Source: Labilithrix sp. (GTDB taxonomy: Bacteria > Myxococcota > Polyangia > Polyangiales > Polyangiaceae). From it: DNA of 45,354 nt. A program made the position numbers and the translations under genes. Under the pieces are notes generated by a model. That model made no database searches. It saw only the letters and a program-made list of their open reading frames with translations, and was not told the origin of the DNA. The stretch lies in the NCBI GenBank assembly GCA_028287035.1, contig JAQBQL010000170.1:1-45354 (forward strand). The letters run 5' to 3'. Shown here in pieces: positions 16,649-25,033 of this stretch (within the stretch, counting starts at the first letter, position 1; each line of letters starts with the position of its first letter).

Positions 16649-17767
16649 ATGAAGAGACGCCTCGTCCTCGGCCTCGCTCTCGTTACCTCCCTCGCCTCGG
16701 TCGCCGCCTGCAGCGACGACGGGTCCGGCAGCTCCTCCAGCTCGAGCAGCTCCGGCGGCTCCAGCTCGGGCAGCTCGGGCACGTCGGGCAGCAGCGGCTC
16801 GAGTGGAGGCGGCGCCGCGTGTCTGGACCCCACGACGTTCGACTACGTCGTGCCGCTCCACAAGGAAGGCGACAGCAACTTCCTCACGTACCAGGCCACG
16901 GCCGACGAGAGTCACGTGTTCATCTCGACGCTCTCCGCGGTGTACGCTCTCGACCCCGGGACCCGCGCGCTCAACGTGCTCTACGCGCCGCCGAACGCCG
17001 TCGTCCCGCACCACTACCTCCGGAAGGATGACGTCGTCGTCAATTCGGGCAGCAAGCTCTGGGCGGTCCCGAAGACCGGTGGCGCGCCGGTGCCCCTCCC
17101 CGACTTCACGAAGCTTCCGAACGGCTCGCTCGCCGGCACGCAGGAGGTCGTCATCGACGGCGACACGCTGTACGCGCTCGAGGTCGGCGACAGTGGCACC
17201 GTCTACAAGCACGACCTGACGACCGGCGCGGAGACCGATCTCGGCGCGGAGCCTCGCTCGAAGACCTCCAGCATCCGCATGGGCGCCGACGCGATCTACT
17301 CGTACTACGCGAACGACGAGTCCGACAACGCACCGACGACCCTCTGGAAGGTCGCGAAGACCGGCGGCGCGATCACCCCGATCCCGATCACCGGGGCGCC
17401 CAGTCCCGTCAATTACCCGCTCGGCGTCAACGGGAACGATCTCTTCGTGTTGTCCGTCGACGCCGAACACTTCGTGGCGCACGTGCTCCGGGTGCCGACC
17501 GGCGGCGGCGCCGCGGTGGACCTCGGCACCACGACGTACGTGCTGACGTTCAAGGGACAGTCGTTCGTCGTTCCCGCGCAGGGCGGCACCGTCCTCCGGC
17601 TCCTGAACGATCTCTTCTGGATCCCCGAAGGCGCAGCCGCGATGACCTCGCTCGGCTGCTTCCCCGACGACTACGCCCCGCTCGGCGTGGCCGCGAACGG
17701 GAAGAAGGCATTCGTCGGCATCGGCAACGACCAGGGCGGCGGGATGATCGCTCTGCCGCTCCCGTGA
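16649..17767 (+). CDS. Lipoprotein with Ser/Gly linker and beta-propeller-like repeats
   Basis: 372 residues. A signal peptide ends in the lipobox VAAC with the acylated Cys at about 19. Residues 23-53 are almost only Ser and Gly, a tether common in myxobacterial surface lipoproteins. The rest contains repeated blade-like units (LWAVPKTGGAPVPLP, LWKVAKTGGAITPIP, VLRVPTGGGAAVDLG) and a Cys pair (in AACLDP and GCFPDD), suggesting a secreted beta-propeller. No enzyme motif is visible, so ligand or partner is unknown. ATG 16649 is preferred to a codon 6 nt upstream because it begins the signal peptide (MKRRLVLGL) and a promoter-like box precedes it. Confidence 0.8.
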   Translation: MKRRLVLGLALVTSLASVAACSDDGSGSSSSSSSSGGSSSGSSGTSGSSGSSGGGAACLDPTTFDYVVPLHKEGDSNFLTYQATADESHVFISTLSAVYALDPGTRALNVLYAPPNAVVPHHYLRKDDVVVNSGSKLWAVPKTGGAPVPLPDFTKLPNGSLAGTQEVVIDGDTLYALEVGDSGTVYKHDLTTGAETDLGAEPRSKTSSIRMGADAIYSYYANDESDNAPTTLWKVAKTGGAITPIPITGAPSPVNYPLGVNGNDLFVLSVDAEHFVAHVLRVPTGGGAAVDLGTTTYVLTFKGQSFVVPAQGGTVLRLLNDLFWIPEGAAAMTSLGCFPDDYAPLGVAANGKKAFVGIGNDQGGGMIALPLP

Positions 17768-17788
17768 CCCGGGCCGCGGCTCACGCGT

Positions 17789-18481
17789 TCACATCGCGAG
17801 CGCCTGCTCGACGGCGCGCGCGTCGAAGCCGATCAGGATCTTGCCCTTGACGTCGAGCACCGGGATCGACCCGCCACGGGCGCCGGCCTTCTGCAGCTTC
17901 GCCTTCATCTCGCGCGCCGCGTCGTGATCCTGCTCGATGTCGTGCTCGACGAACGCGACGCCCTTCCCCTTCAGGAACGCTGCCGCCTGGTGGCACGGTC
18001 CGCACCACGAGGCGCCGTAGATGATGACCGCCGGCCGCTCCGGCTCGGGAATGGCCCCGGCCTCGCGCGGCGACAGCGTCAGCCCGTGCTTCGCGCGCCG
18101 CGTGACGGCGATGTCCTCGAACTCGCCGCCCGGCACCATCTTCACCGGGTAGGCGCCGTTCGGGCCCGCGTTGCGCAGATCGGCGACGAAGATGCGGTCG
18201 CTCGGAAGCGCGTCGCGCGCGGGGTCTCGCACCTTGACCGTCTCGCGGCTCGCCTCGGGGACCGCGCTCGGCTTCTCCTCGACGTGGAACTCGCCCTTGT
18301 CGTCGATCCAGGTGAAGAGGAGACCGGGCGTCGTCTCGGTGACGGTCGGCAGCTCGACGGCCGGCTCCGCCTCCTTCTTCGAGCAGCCACACGCGAGCAA
18401 GGCGACGGCGAGCAGGGCGGCGAGCGCCAGACGGGCGAGACGAGATACCACCACGGCCCGAGGATGCCGCCTCCCGGGCAT
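17789..18481 (-). CDS. Lipoprotein with thioredoxin/glutaredoxin-like CGPC domain
   Basis: 230 residues. A hydrophobic signal (LARLALAALLAVALLACGC) ends in a lipobox with Cys31. Residues 55-70 (LFTWIDDKGEFHVEEKP) resemble the DUF4124-type segment often found before redox domains. Residues 150-228 are a glutaredoxin/NrdH-like thioredoxin fold with the active site WCGPC (159-163) and the cis-proline loop GSIPVLDV (205-212). Expected role is thiol-disulfide exchange outside the cytoplasm, substrate unknown. The ATG at 18481 lacks a ribosome-binding site; GTG codons at 18454 or 18451 would give a shorter, more usual signal peptide. Convergent with the propeller lipoprotein (21-bp gap). Confidence 0.8.
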   Translation of the reverse strand: MPGRRHPRAVVVSRLARLALAALLAVALLACGCSKKEAEPAVELPTVTETTPGLLFTWIDDKGEFHVEEKPSAVPEASRETVKVRDPARDALPSDRIFVADLRNAGPNGAYPVKMVPGGEFEDIAVTRRAKHGLTLSPREAGAIPEPERPAVIIYGASWCGPCHQAAAFLKGKGVAFVEHDIEQDHDAAREMKAKLQKAGARGGSIPVLDVKGKILIGFDARAVEQALAM

Positions 18482-18547
18482 TCCGACAAGGGCAGCGATC
18501 AGCCGAGCTCCTCGATGCCCCCTGCCCCGGGCATCCGGCCCGGGCGG

Positions 18548-19150
18548 CTACCGGGCGTCGGCCAAGCGGTCGATGATCCGATGAACGAGGCCGTACTCGC
18601 GGGCCTCCTTCGCGTTCATCCAGAAGTTGCGATCGGTATCGCGCACGATCTTGTCGTATGGCTGCCCCGTGGCGTCCGCGAAGATGCGGTTCAGGCGCTC
18701 GCGCATCTGGACGATCTGCGCCGCCTCGATCTCGATGTCCGACGCGTTGCCGCCCATGCCGCCGAGGGGTTGATGAAGGAGAAAGCGCGTGTTCGGCAGC
18801 GCGAAGCGGTTCTCCTTCTTGGCCGCCGCGTAGATGAGCGCACCGGCGCTCGCCACCCAACCGGTGCCGATCATGAGGACGTCGGGCGCGATCGCGCGGA
18901 CCAGATCGAAGATCGTGTCGCCCGCTTCGACGTGCCCGCCGGGGGAGTGCACGATCATGCGGATCGGCCCTTCGCCGGCCGCCGCGAGCGCCACGAGCTG
19001 CGCCGAGACGGTGCGCGCCAGCTTCGTGTTCACCTCGCCGAACACGAGCACCGTTCGTGACGTGAAGAGCGCATCCGCGGCGCGCCCGAGGAAGGCGTCG
19101 TCCGGCAGGGCAAGCTCACGCGCGTCGTCTTCTTTTTCGGGAGGAGGCAT
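18548..19150 (-). CDS. ClpP-like protease subunit with Ser-His-Asn triad
   Basis: 200 residues with the ClpP fold throughout: VLVFGEVN, MIVHSPGGHVEAGDTIFD, GTGWVASAGALIYAAA with nucleophile Ser101, LPNTRFLLHQPLGG with His126, and NAKEAREYGL. The third triad residue (E. coli Asp171) aligns with Asn175 in DTDRNFWMNA, encoded by AAC at 18626-18628. A Ser-His-Asn triad is known in Listeria ClpP1, which has reduced activity. The family with GTGWVASAGALIY is a second ClpP type, distinct from the canonical housekeeping one. ATG 19150 gives the usual length before RTVLVFGE; in-frame ATGs at 19186 and 19207 are alternatives. No Clp ATPase gene is adjacent. A 132-bp divergent spacer separates it from the AraC-type gene. 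Confidence 0.88.
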   Translation of the reverse strand: MPPPEKEDDARELALPDDAFLGRAADALFTSRTVLVFGEVNTKLARTVSAQLVALAAAGEGPIRMIVHSPGGHVEAGDTIFDLVRAIAPDVLMIGTGWVASAGALIYAAAKKENRFALPNTRFLLHQPLGGMGGNASDIEIEAAQIVQMRERLNRIFADATGQPYDKIVRDTDRNFWMNAKEAREYGLVHRIIDRLADAR

Positions 19151-19282
19151 GAGGGGAGGATGGAGCGCCGTCGCCGGGAGGGCCATGTCCGGCAGGCTCG
19201 ACCGCATGTCCGTTCGTCTCGATCTCGCGGGGCCCTCGGCGGCGCGGTGGACCGGGTCGGCGACGCGGTCCATCCTTCGATC

Positions 19283-19693
19283 ATGACGCTACCGCTCGTC
19301 CCCTCCTGCGAGCTCGCGCGCGGCGCGAGCGCGAACGACGTCAACGACGCGAACGTCGCACGAGCCCTCGACGCGATGACCAGCGATCCCGCTCGGGGCT
19401 GGTCGGTCCGCGAGCTCGCGCGCATCGCCGGCCTGTCGCGCGCCGCCTTCGCGCGTCGCTTCAAGCAGGAGCTCGGCACGCCGCCGCTCCAGTGGCTCAC
19501 CGAGCTTCGCGTGCGCCTCGCGACGACCCACCTCGCCTCGTCCGACCTCGCTCTCGCGGGCATCGCCGCGCAGGTCGGTTACCGGTGCGAGTTCGCGTTC
19601 GCGAAGGCCTTCAAGCGGCTCGTCGGCGTCGCGCCCGGCGTGTATCGCCGCGCCGCTCGCACGCGGGTGCCGACCTTCCGCGCCGCCGCCTGA
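19283..19693 (+). CDS. Minimal AraC-family DNA-binding protein
   Basis: 136 residues. The whole protein corresponds to the C-terminal double helix-turn-helix of AraC-type regulators: first helix pair VRELARIAGLSRAAFARRFK (residues about 43-62), linker helix LQWLTELRVRLATTHL, second pair LAGIAAQVGYRCEFAFAKAF, and the closing GVAPGVYRR. The usual N-terminal cupin or other sensor domain is absent; only about 35 residues precede the HTH. The closest architecture is the C-terminal part of cupin_6-type AraC regulators. It may act constitutively or with a partner sensor. ATG 19283 was chosen because upstream in-frame sequence overlaps the ClpP promoter region. Five bp separate its stop from that of the convergent ABC-F gene. 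Confidence 0.82.
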   Translation: MTLPLVPSCELARGASANDVNDANVARALDAMTSDPARGWSVRELARIAGLSRAAFARRFKQELGTPPLQWLTELRVRLATTHLASSDLALAGIAAQVGYRCEFAFAKAFKRLVGVAPGVYRRAARTRVPTFRAAA

Positions 19694-19698
19694 ATGGA

Positions 19699-21624
19699 TC
19701 AGCCGAGCTCCTCGCCGAGGGTCGTCCACTCCGCCATCATCTGGTCGACGCGCCGTGCGAGGGCCTGCTCCTCGGTCGCCATCCTCGCGAGCTTCGCCCA
19801 GTCGCCGGCCGGGTCCTCGCGCAGCTGCGCCCGAAGATCGGTGAGCTGCTTCTCGCCGGCCGCGATGAGCTCCTCGAGGTCCTTGAAGCGGCGCTCCTTC
19901 TTGCCGCGGTCGCGCGAGACCTGCTTCTGCGCCTCGTGCCGGTTCTTCTTCTCGGCCTCGGGAGCCGCAGCGGGCGCCTCCTTCTTCTTCTCGGGGCGCC
20001 GCTCGACCTTGGCCGGGACCTTGGCGGCGCTCGCGGCCGCGAAGTCGGAGAAGCCGCCCGGGTAGAGCTCGACGCGCCCATCACGCACGCTGACGATGCG
20101 GGTCGTCACGGTCTCGAGGAAGCGCCGGTCGTGCGAGACGAGGAGGACCGTGCCCTCGAAGGACGCGAGCGCCTCTTCCAGGATCTCGGCGGCCGGGATG
20201 TCGAGGTGGTTCGTGGGCTCGTCGAGGAAGAGCATGTTGCGCGGCTCGAGGAGCAGCTTGGCGAGCGCGAGGCGCGACCGCTCCCCGCCCGAGAAGCCGG
20301 CGACCACGCGTAGGGGATCGTCACCCCAGAACCGGAAGCGCGCGAGGTACTGGCGCGCGCCCTCGGCGTTGAGGTCGCCGCGGATGCTCCGCACCTCCTC
20401 GATCGCGGTGTTCGACGGATTCACGGCGCCGAGATGCTGATCGAAGTAGCCCTCTTGCAGGTTGGTCCCGCGCTTCACGCTTCCGTGGTCGAGCGTCTTG
20501 TCGCCGCGGCCGGCGAGCAGCTTGAGGAGCGTCGACTTTCCGGCCCCGTTCGGCCCGACGATGCCGATGCGCTCGCCGCGGCGGACCAGCAGGTCGACGC
20601 CCGCGAAGAGCTGGCGACCGCCGCGCTCCGCCGAGAGATCCTTCGCGTCGAGCACGATGTCGCCGGAGCGCGCCGCCGCCACGAAGCTGAACTTCACGCG
20701 CTCCGCGACCGCCCACACGTCCTCGGGACGCTCCACGCGATCGAGCTTGTCCAGCATCTTGCGCCGGCTCTGCGCCTGCTTCGACTTCTGGCCCGCCATG
20801 TTGCGGCGGATGAAGTCCTCGGTCTTGTCGACGAAGGCCTGCTGCCGCTCGAGCACCGCGCGCTCGCGCTCGAGGTCCTCGGCGCGGGCCAGGTGGTACT
20901 CGCTGTAACGAAGCGGGTACACGCGGAGCCCCCGCGTGCCGAGCTCGAGGGTCTGCGAGGAGACCGCGTCCAGGAACGCGCGATCGTGGCTCACCACGAG
21001 CACCGCGCCGCGGTAGGTGCGAAGCCACGACTCGAGCCACGCGATCGTGTCGAGATCGAGGTGGTTGGTCGGCTCGTCGAGCATCAGGAGATCGGGCTCC
21101 TGCGAGAGGATGACGCCGAGCTGCAGCCGGCCCCGCTCGCCGCCGGAGAGCGACGCGACGGGCCGCGCCAGATCCGGATCCGAGAACCCGAGCTTCGCCG
21201 CGATAGCGGCCACGCGGTGCTCGAGGTCGTCGCCGCGCGCCACGTGATAGCGGTCGGTCACGTGGGCAAGATGGGCGAGCGCCTGCTCGCCGCCGCTCGC
21301 CGCGTCGTGCTGCGCTCTGACGAGCTCCTCGCGCAGCTGCACGATGTCGCCGAAGCCGCTCATGAACGCGGAGAGCACGTCGCCCTTCGCCTCGAGCTCG
21401 TGGGACTGGCGGTAGTAGCCGACGGTCACGTCACGCTTGATGACGACCGACCCGCCGTCGGGCTCGATCTCCTTGGCGAGCAGCCGGAGCAGCGTCGACT
21501 TGCCGGCGCCGTTCGGGGCCACCAGCGCCGCGCGATCGCCCGTCGCCAGCGAGAAGGTGACGCCCTCGAAGAGCGTGTCACCGGCGTAGCCGAAGCGTAG
21601 ATCCGCGACCTGCAGCACCGTCAT
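19699..21624 (-). CDS. ABC-F family ATPase (Uup/EttA-type)
   Basis: Soluble tandem ABC ATPase without membrane domain; ABC-F proteins act on ribosomes in translation or antibiotic protection. 641 residues with two cassettes. First: Walker A APNGAGKST (about 37-45), signature LSGGERGR, Walker B MLDEPTNHLD. Second: GPNGAGKST, FSGGERSR, FLDEPTNHLD. The inter-domain linker, a family hallmark, lies around AFVDKTEDFIRRNMAGQKSK and SRRKMLDKLDRV. A charged C-terminal coiled coil (about 545-640) resembles Uup/YdiF-type tails. Which ABC-F subfamily it is cannot be fixed by eye. ATG 21624 is preceded by a leaderless-type promoter (GTGACC, 17 bp, TATAGG, 8 nt). Confidence 0.92.
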   Translation of the reverse strand: MTVLQVADLRFGYAGDTLFEGVTFSLATGDRAALVAPNGAGKSTLLRLLAKEIEPDGGSVVIKRDVTVGYYRQSHELEAKGDVLSAFMSGFGDIVQLREELVRAQHDAASGGEQALAHLAHVTDRYHVARGDDLEHRVAAIAAKLGFSDPDLARPVASLSGGERGRLQLGVILSQEPDLLMLDEPTNHLDLDTIAWLESWLRTYRGAVLVVSHDRAFLDAVSSQTLELGTRGLRVYPLRYSEYHLARAEDLERERAVLERQQAFVDKTEDFIRRNMAGQKSKQAQSRRKMLDKLDRVERPEDVWAVAERVKFSFVAAARSGDIVLDAKDLSAERGGRQLFAGVDLLVRRGERIGIVGPNGAGKSTLLKLLAGRGDKTLDHGSVKRGTNLQEGYFDQHLGAVNPSNTAIEEVRSIRGDLNAEGARQYLARFRFWGDDPLRVVAGFSGGERSRLALAKLLLEPRNMLFLDEPTNHLDIPAAEILEEALASFEGTVLLVSHDRRFLETVTTRIVSVRDGRVELYPGGFSDFAAASAAKVPAKVERRPEKKKEAPAAAPEAEKKNRHEAQKQVSRDRGKKERRFKDLEELIAAGEKQLTDLRAQLREDPAGDWAKLARMATEEQALARRVDQMMAEWTTLGEELG

Positions 21625-21632
21625 CGCGCTCG

Positions 21633-21661
21633 CCTATAGCGCCGCGCCGGTGGGAGGTCAC
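21633..21661 (-). promoter_or_regulatory. Candidate leaderless promoter of ABC-F gene
   Basis: Minus strand GTGACC (21656-21661), 17-bp spacer, TATAGG (21633-21638), 8 nt to the ATG at 21624. Confidence 0.5.
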
Positions 21662-21689
21662 GGGGCTCCTCGCCGGCCGCGCGCGCCGC

Positions 21690-22994
21690 TCAGGCGACGA
21701 CCTGCGCCAGCATGGCGACGGTGTCCTCGAACGCGACGCGGTCGTGCGGCGACTGCTGGAGGAACTGCTCGATCTTGGGCATCTTCGCGAGCGCCTCGTC
21801 GAGCTGCTTGTCCGAGCCCTTCGCGTACGCACCGAGCATGACGAGGTCGCGCTTCGCCTCGTAGTGCGCGACGAGCGAGCGAAGCCGGCGCGCGGCGTCG
21901 CGATGGGCGGGCTGCACCACCTGATCCATGACGCGAGACAGGGACACGGTGGGATCGACCGCGGGGTAGCGACCACGCGAGGCGATGGTGCGGTCCATGA
22001 CGACGTGACCGTCGAGGATGCCGCGCACCTCGTCGGCGATGGGCTCGTCCATGTCGCCGCCCTCGACGAGCACCGTGTACATCGCGGTGATCGATCCCTT
22101 CGACCCCTGCCCGGTGCGCTCGAGGAGGCGGGGCAGCATCGCGAAGACGCTGGGCGGGTAGCCGCGGCGCGCGGGCGGCTCGCCGGCGGCAAGGCCGACC
22201 TCGCGCTGGGCGCGGGCGAAGCGCGTCACCGAGTCGACGAGGAGCATCACGCTCTTGCCCTGATCGCGGAAGTGCTCGGCGTAGGCGGTCGCCACCTGCG
22301 CCGCGCGCAGGCGCTCGAGCGCGGCGACGTCGCTCGTCGCGACCACGACGACGCTGCGCGCGAGGCCCGCGGCGCCGAGGGCGTGCTCGAGGAACTCGCC
22401 GACCTCACGGCCGCGCTCGCCGACCAGCGCCACGACCACCACCTCCGCCTCGGTGCCGCGCGCGATGGCGCCGAGCAGCGTGCTCTTGCCGACGCCCGAC
22501 CCGGCGAAGAGACCCACGCGCTGTCCTTCGCCGAGCGTCAGCAGACCGTCGAGCACGCGGACCCCGGTGGCGAGCGGGCGCGTCACCGGACGGCGCGAGA
22601 GCGCGGGCTCGGGATCGCGATCGACCGGGACGAGGCGGCCGCCCTCGATGGCGCCCTTGCCGTCGAGCGGGCGCCCGAGGCCGTCGACCACGCGGCCGAG
22701 CAGCGCGTCGGAGGCGCGCACGAGGAGCCCGCCGCCGGTCGCCTCCACCTCGTCGTCGGGGCCCACGCCGGTGAGCGCGCCGAGGGGCATCGCCACCGCC
22801 TCCCCGCTGTCGAAGCCGACCACCTCGCACGCGAGCGGCTCGCCGCGACGCTTCACGTTCACGACGTCGCCGACGCGCACGCCGGGCATGCTGAAGCGCA
22901 GGCTGAGGCCGGTCACCGCGAGGACACGCCCCGTCGCGCGCAGCGCGGGCGTCGCCGCGAGCTTGGCCTTCAGGGCGTCGAGGGGCGAGCTCAC
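21690..22994 (-). CDS. FliI/SctN-type flagellar or type III secretion ATPase
   Basis: 434-residue F1-beta-like ATPase that in flagella and injectisomes unfolds and feeds export substrates. Motifs: Walker A GSGVGKST (165-172) within GLFAGSGVGKSTLLG, GERGREVGEF (192-201), Walker B LLVDSVTRFA (251-260), the RRGYPPSVFAMLPRLLERTG loop (277-296), and the subfamily-specific EGGDMDEPIADEVRGILDGH (311-330). All catalytic elements look intact, so it is probably active. No fliH/sctL, fliJ/sctO or other export gene is next to it: an ABC-F gene and a lipoprotein gene flank it. FliI and SctN cannot be told apart from one sequence. Start GTG 22994 follows a TAGGAT box by 6 nt. Confidence 0.92.
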   Translation of the reverse strand: MSSPLDALKAKLAATPALRATGRVLAVTGLSLRFSMPGVRVGDVVNVKRRGEPLACEVVGFDSGEAVAMPLGALTGVGPDDEVEATGGGLLVRASDALLGRVVDGLGRPLDGKGAIEGGRLVPVDRDPEPALSRRPVTRPLATGVRVLDGLLTLGEGQRVGLFAGSGVGKSTLLGAIARGTEAEVVVVALVGERGREVGEFLEHALGAAGLARSVVVVATSDVAALERLRAAQVATAYAEHFRDQGKSVMLLVDSVTRFARAQREVGLAAGEPPARRGYPPSVFAMLPRLLERTGQGSKGSITAMYTVLVEGGDMDEPIADEVRGILDGHVVMDRTIASRGRYPAVDPTVSLSRVMDQVVQPAHRDAARRLRSLVAHYEAKRDLVMLGAYAKGSDKQLDEALAKMPKIEQFLQQSPHDRVAFEDTVAMLAQVVA

Positions 22995-23000
22995 GCGTCC

Positions 23001-23006
23001 ATCCTA
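23001..23006 (-). promoter_or_regulatory. Candidate -10 box of secretion ATPase gene
   Basis: TAGGAT on the minus strand, 6 nt before the GTG start at 22994. The -35 region is weak. Confidence 0.35.
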
Positions 23007-23061
23007 CCCGCGGGGCGGCGCGGAACCCATGGTTCGAACGCTCGGGAGGCGCGCTTGTCCG

Positions 23062-23793
23062 CTACTCGACCTGCAAGCAGTAGAGCGGCAGCGACGCCCC
23101 GCACGATGCCGTGAAGAACGTTTGATCGGTCCACCCGCCGTCGACCGAGGCGGAGGTGCCGGTCGTCGGCGGCGTCCCGCCGGGGGGCACGGGGCACATG
23201 GTCCCCCGCGAGCCGTCGGCGCGCGTGCCGGTCCACACGCCGCCGCCCATCGTCGTGTTCAGCAGCGTGACGTTGATCGGATTCTCGAGCGGCTTCTCCT
23301 TGGTCTGCGTGAGGCCGAGACGCGTGGCCACGACGCGCTTTCCGTCGGGGCGGTACCAGGGCCCGTCGACGAGGGCTCCCGCGCCGTTCCGAAGGCGGTC
23401 CGGCGCAGCCGCCGTGGCGGAGGAGTACCATGCGACGAAGCGTCCCGCGGCGCGGCCGGCCGCCTCGAGCTTGCACTTCGTGTCCGCGGCCGCCACCGTC
23501 GTCACGTCACCGAAGCCGCCCGCCGTCACGAACGCGAGCAGCTTCGGCGCGCTGCCGTCGGGCGGCACGCGGGCGTCGATGTCCTCCGCGTCGCTCGGAC
23601 CGTCGCCCGTCGCGACGTCGAGGTCCCCCGCGTCGAGGGGGCGGGCATCCAGATCGCTCGCGTCGGCCGGTCCATCGACCGCCGAGAAGCTCGCGCACGC
23701 CGAGACGGCGCCCACGGCGATGATCGCCATCGCGAGCCGGAGCCCCGCGCGCCTGCCACGAGCGGCCTCACGCCGGCGTACGCCCGTCATCAT
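23062..23793 (-). CDS. Lipoprotein with DUF1554-like C-terminal domain
   Basis: 243 residues. Signal peptide (LAMAIIAVGAVSAC) with lipobox Cys at about 33, then an Asp/Ala-rich spacer (DASDLDARPLDAGDLD and similar, about 40-75), a tether style typical of myxobacterial lipoproteins. The remaining 160 residues match the DUF1554-type pattern: KCKLEAAGRAAGRFVAWYSS, DRLRNGAGALVDGPWYRPDG, VWTGTRADGS, a C-x-n GGWTD stretch, and a final CGASLPLYCLQ. These are probably a C-type-lectin-like fold stabilised by disulfides. Function unknown; ligand binding at the cell surface is a guess. Two adjacent ATGs (23793, 23790) follow a TACGCT box by 8 nt. dnaJ lies 64 bp upstream. Confidence 0.75.
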   Translation of the reverse strand: MMTGVRRREAARGRRAGLRLAMAIIAVGAVSACASFSAVDGPADASDLDARPLDAGDLDVATGDGPSDAEDIDARVPPDGSAPKLLAFVTAGGFGDVTTVAAADTKCKLEAAGRAAGRFVAWYSSATAAAPDRLRNGAGALVDGPWYRPDGKRVVATRLGLTQTKEKPLENPINVTLLNTTMGGGVWTGTRADGSRGTMCPVPPGGTPPTTGTSASVDGGWTDQTFFTASCGASLPLYCLQVE

Positions 23794-23801
23794 CGAGCTC
23801 G

Positions 23802-23807
23802 AGCGTA
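23802..23807 (-). promoter_or_regulatory. Candidate -10 box of DUF1554 lipoprotein gene
   Basis: TACGCT on the minus strand, 8 nt before the ATG at 23793. The same hexamer precedes the AI-2E permease gene (38545-38550). Confidence 0.35.
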
Positions 23808-23857
23808 GCACGCACGTCACACCCATCCCGCGCGACGTGATGAGTCGGAGGGCGCGC

Positions 23858-25012
23858 CTACTTCGTGCCCGTGGCGCGTCGCGCCTCGTCACCGGCTGCG
23901 CCGAGCTCGCCGGCAGGCGCGGCGCTGGGCGCAGGCGCGAGCTCCGCGTCGAGCTCCTCGATCAGCTTCTTCGCGCGTTCGCTGAGGGCGGTCGGCACGT
24001 CCACCTGGACCACGCCGATGAGCGCGCCGCGGCCGCGGCCATCGAGCCGGGGGATGCCCTGGCCCTTGATGGTGAAGACCGAGCCCGACTGCGTGCCGGC
24101 GGGGATCTGGAGCGGCACCGTCGGGCTCTCCTCCTCCGTGTCGGCGTCGCCGAGCGCGGGGACGCGCACCTCGGCGCCGAGCGCCGCGGCCGCGAACGAG
24201 GTGTGGAAGCGCGTCACGAGATCCGCGCCGTCACGCTCGAAGCGCGGATCCTCCTCGACGTCGATCTCCACGTAGAGGTCGCCGGCCGGACCGTTGGGCG
24301 GCCCGGGCATTCCCTGTCCGGGCACGCGGAGCCGCTGCCCCGCGTCGATGCCGGCCGGGAACGCCACCACCACCTTGCGTGCGCGCTCGACCGCGCCGCG
24401 CCCGCCGCACCCCTTGCACAGGTGCTTGATGACCTGACCCTGGCCCCCGCACTTCGGGCACGGGGTCGTGAACATCACGAAGCCGCGCGCATTCGACACG
24501 TGGCCGCTGCCGCGGCAGTGGCCGCACGTCTCCGGCTTCGTGCCGGCCTTCGCGCCGCTCCCGTTGCAGTCGTCGCAGCGGACCGGGGCATGGACCGCGA
24601 CCTCGCGCTTCACGCCGAAGGCTGCCTCGCGGAGGGTGAGCCGCGCCTGCATCCGCAGATCCGCGCCGCGCTGCTGACGGCGCTGACCGCCGCGCCCGAA
24701 TCCGCCGCCCGAGAACATCTCCGAGAAGAGATCCTGCATGTGCGCGAAGACGTCGGACGCGCCGCCCGGGAACCCCGCCCCGCCCTCGAGACCCGCATGG
24801 CCGAACTGATCGTAGATCCGGCGCTTCTCTTCGTCGGAGAGGACCTGGTAGGCCTCGTTGCAAAGCTTGAACTTCGCCTCGGCCTCGGCGTCTCCCTGGT
24901 TGCGGTCGGGATGATGCTTCAGCGCCTCGCGCTTGTAAGCCTTCCGCACCTCTTCGACGGTCGCGGTGCGTTCGACGCTGAGGATCTCGTAGTAATCGCG
25001 CTTTTCCGACAT
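23858..25012 (-). CDS. dnaJ: Chaperone protein DnaJ (type A)
   Basis: Co-chaperone that stimulates DnaK ATPase activity and delivers unfolded proteins. 384 residues: J domain 4-70 with the HPD motif at 34-36 (KHHPDRNQGD), Gly-rich region 71-115, and a zinc-binding domain with four CxxCxGxG repeats (Cys 146/149, 163/166, 185/188, 199/202). The C-terminal substrate domain follows (GIDAGQRLRVPGQG, PAGTQSGSVFTIKGQG). The last 25 residues are an Ala/Pro-rich tail. The upstream in-frame extension lacks similarity, so ATG 25012 is the start. The gene has its own promoter and two inverted repeats (25034-25099). dnaK and grpE are not in the window. Confidence 0.95.
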   Translation of the reverse strand: MSEKRDYYEILSVERTATVEEVRKAYKREALKHHPDRNQGDAEAEAKFKLCNEAYQVLSDEEKRRIYDQFGHAGLEGGAGFPGGASDVFAHMQDLFSEMFSGGGFGRGGQRRQQRGADLRMQARLTLREAAFGVKREVAVHAPVRCDDCNGSGAKAGTKPETCGHCRGSGHVSNARGFVMFTTPCPKCGGQGQVIKHLCKGCGGRGAVERARKVVVAFPAGIDAGQRLRVPGQGMPGPPNGPAGDLYVEIDVEEDPRFERDGADLVTRFHTSFAAAALGAEVRVPALGDADTEEESPTVPLQIPAGTQSGSVFTIKGQGIPRLDGRGRGALIGVVQVDVPTALSERAKKLIEELDAELAPAPSAAPAGELGAAGDEARRATGTK

Positions 25013-25033
25013 ACGGCCCGATCTCGGTGCTGC

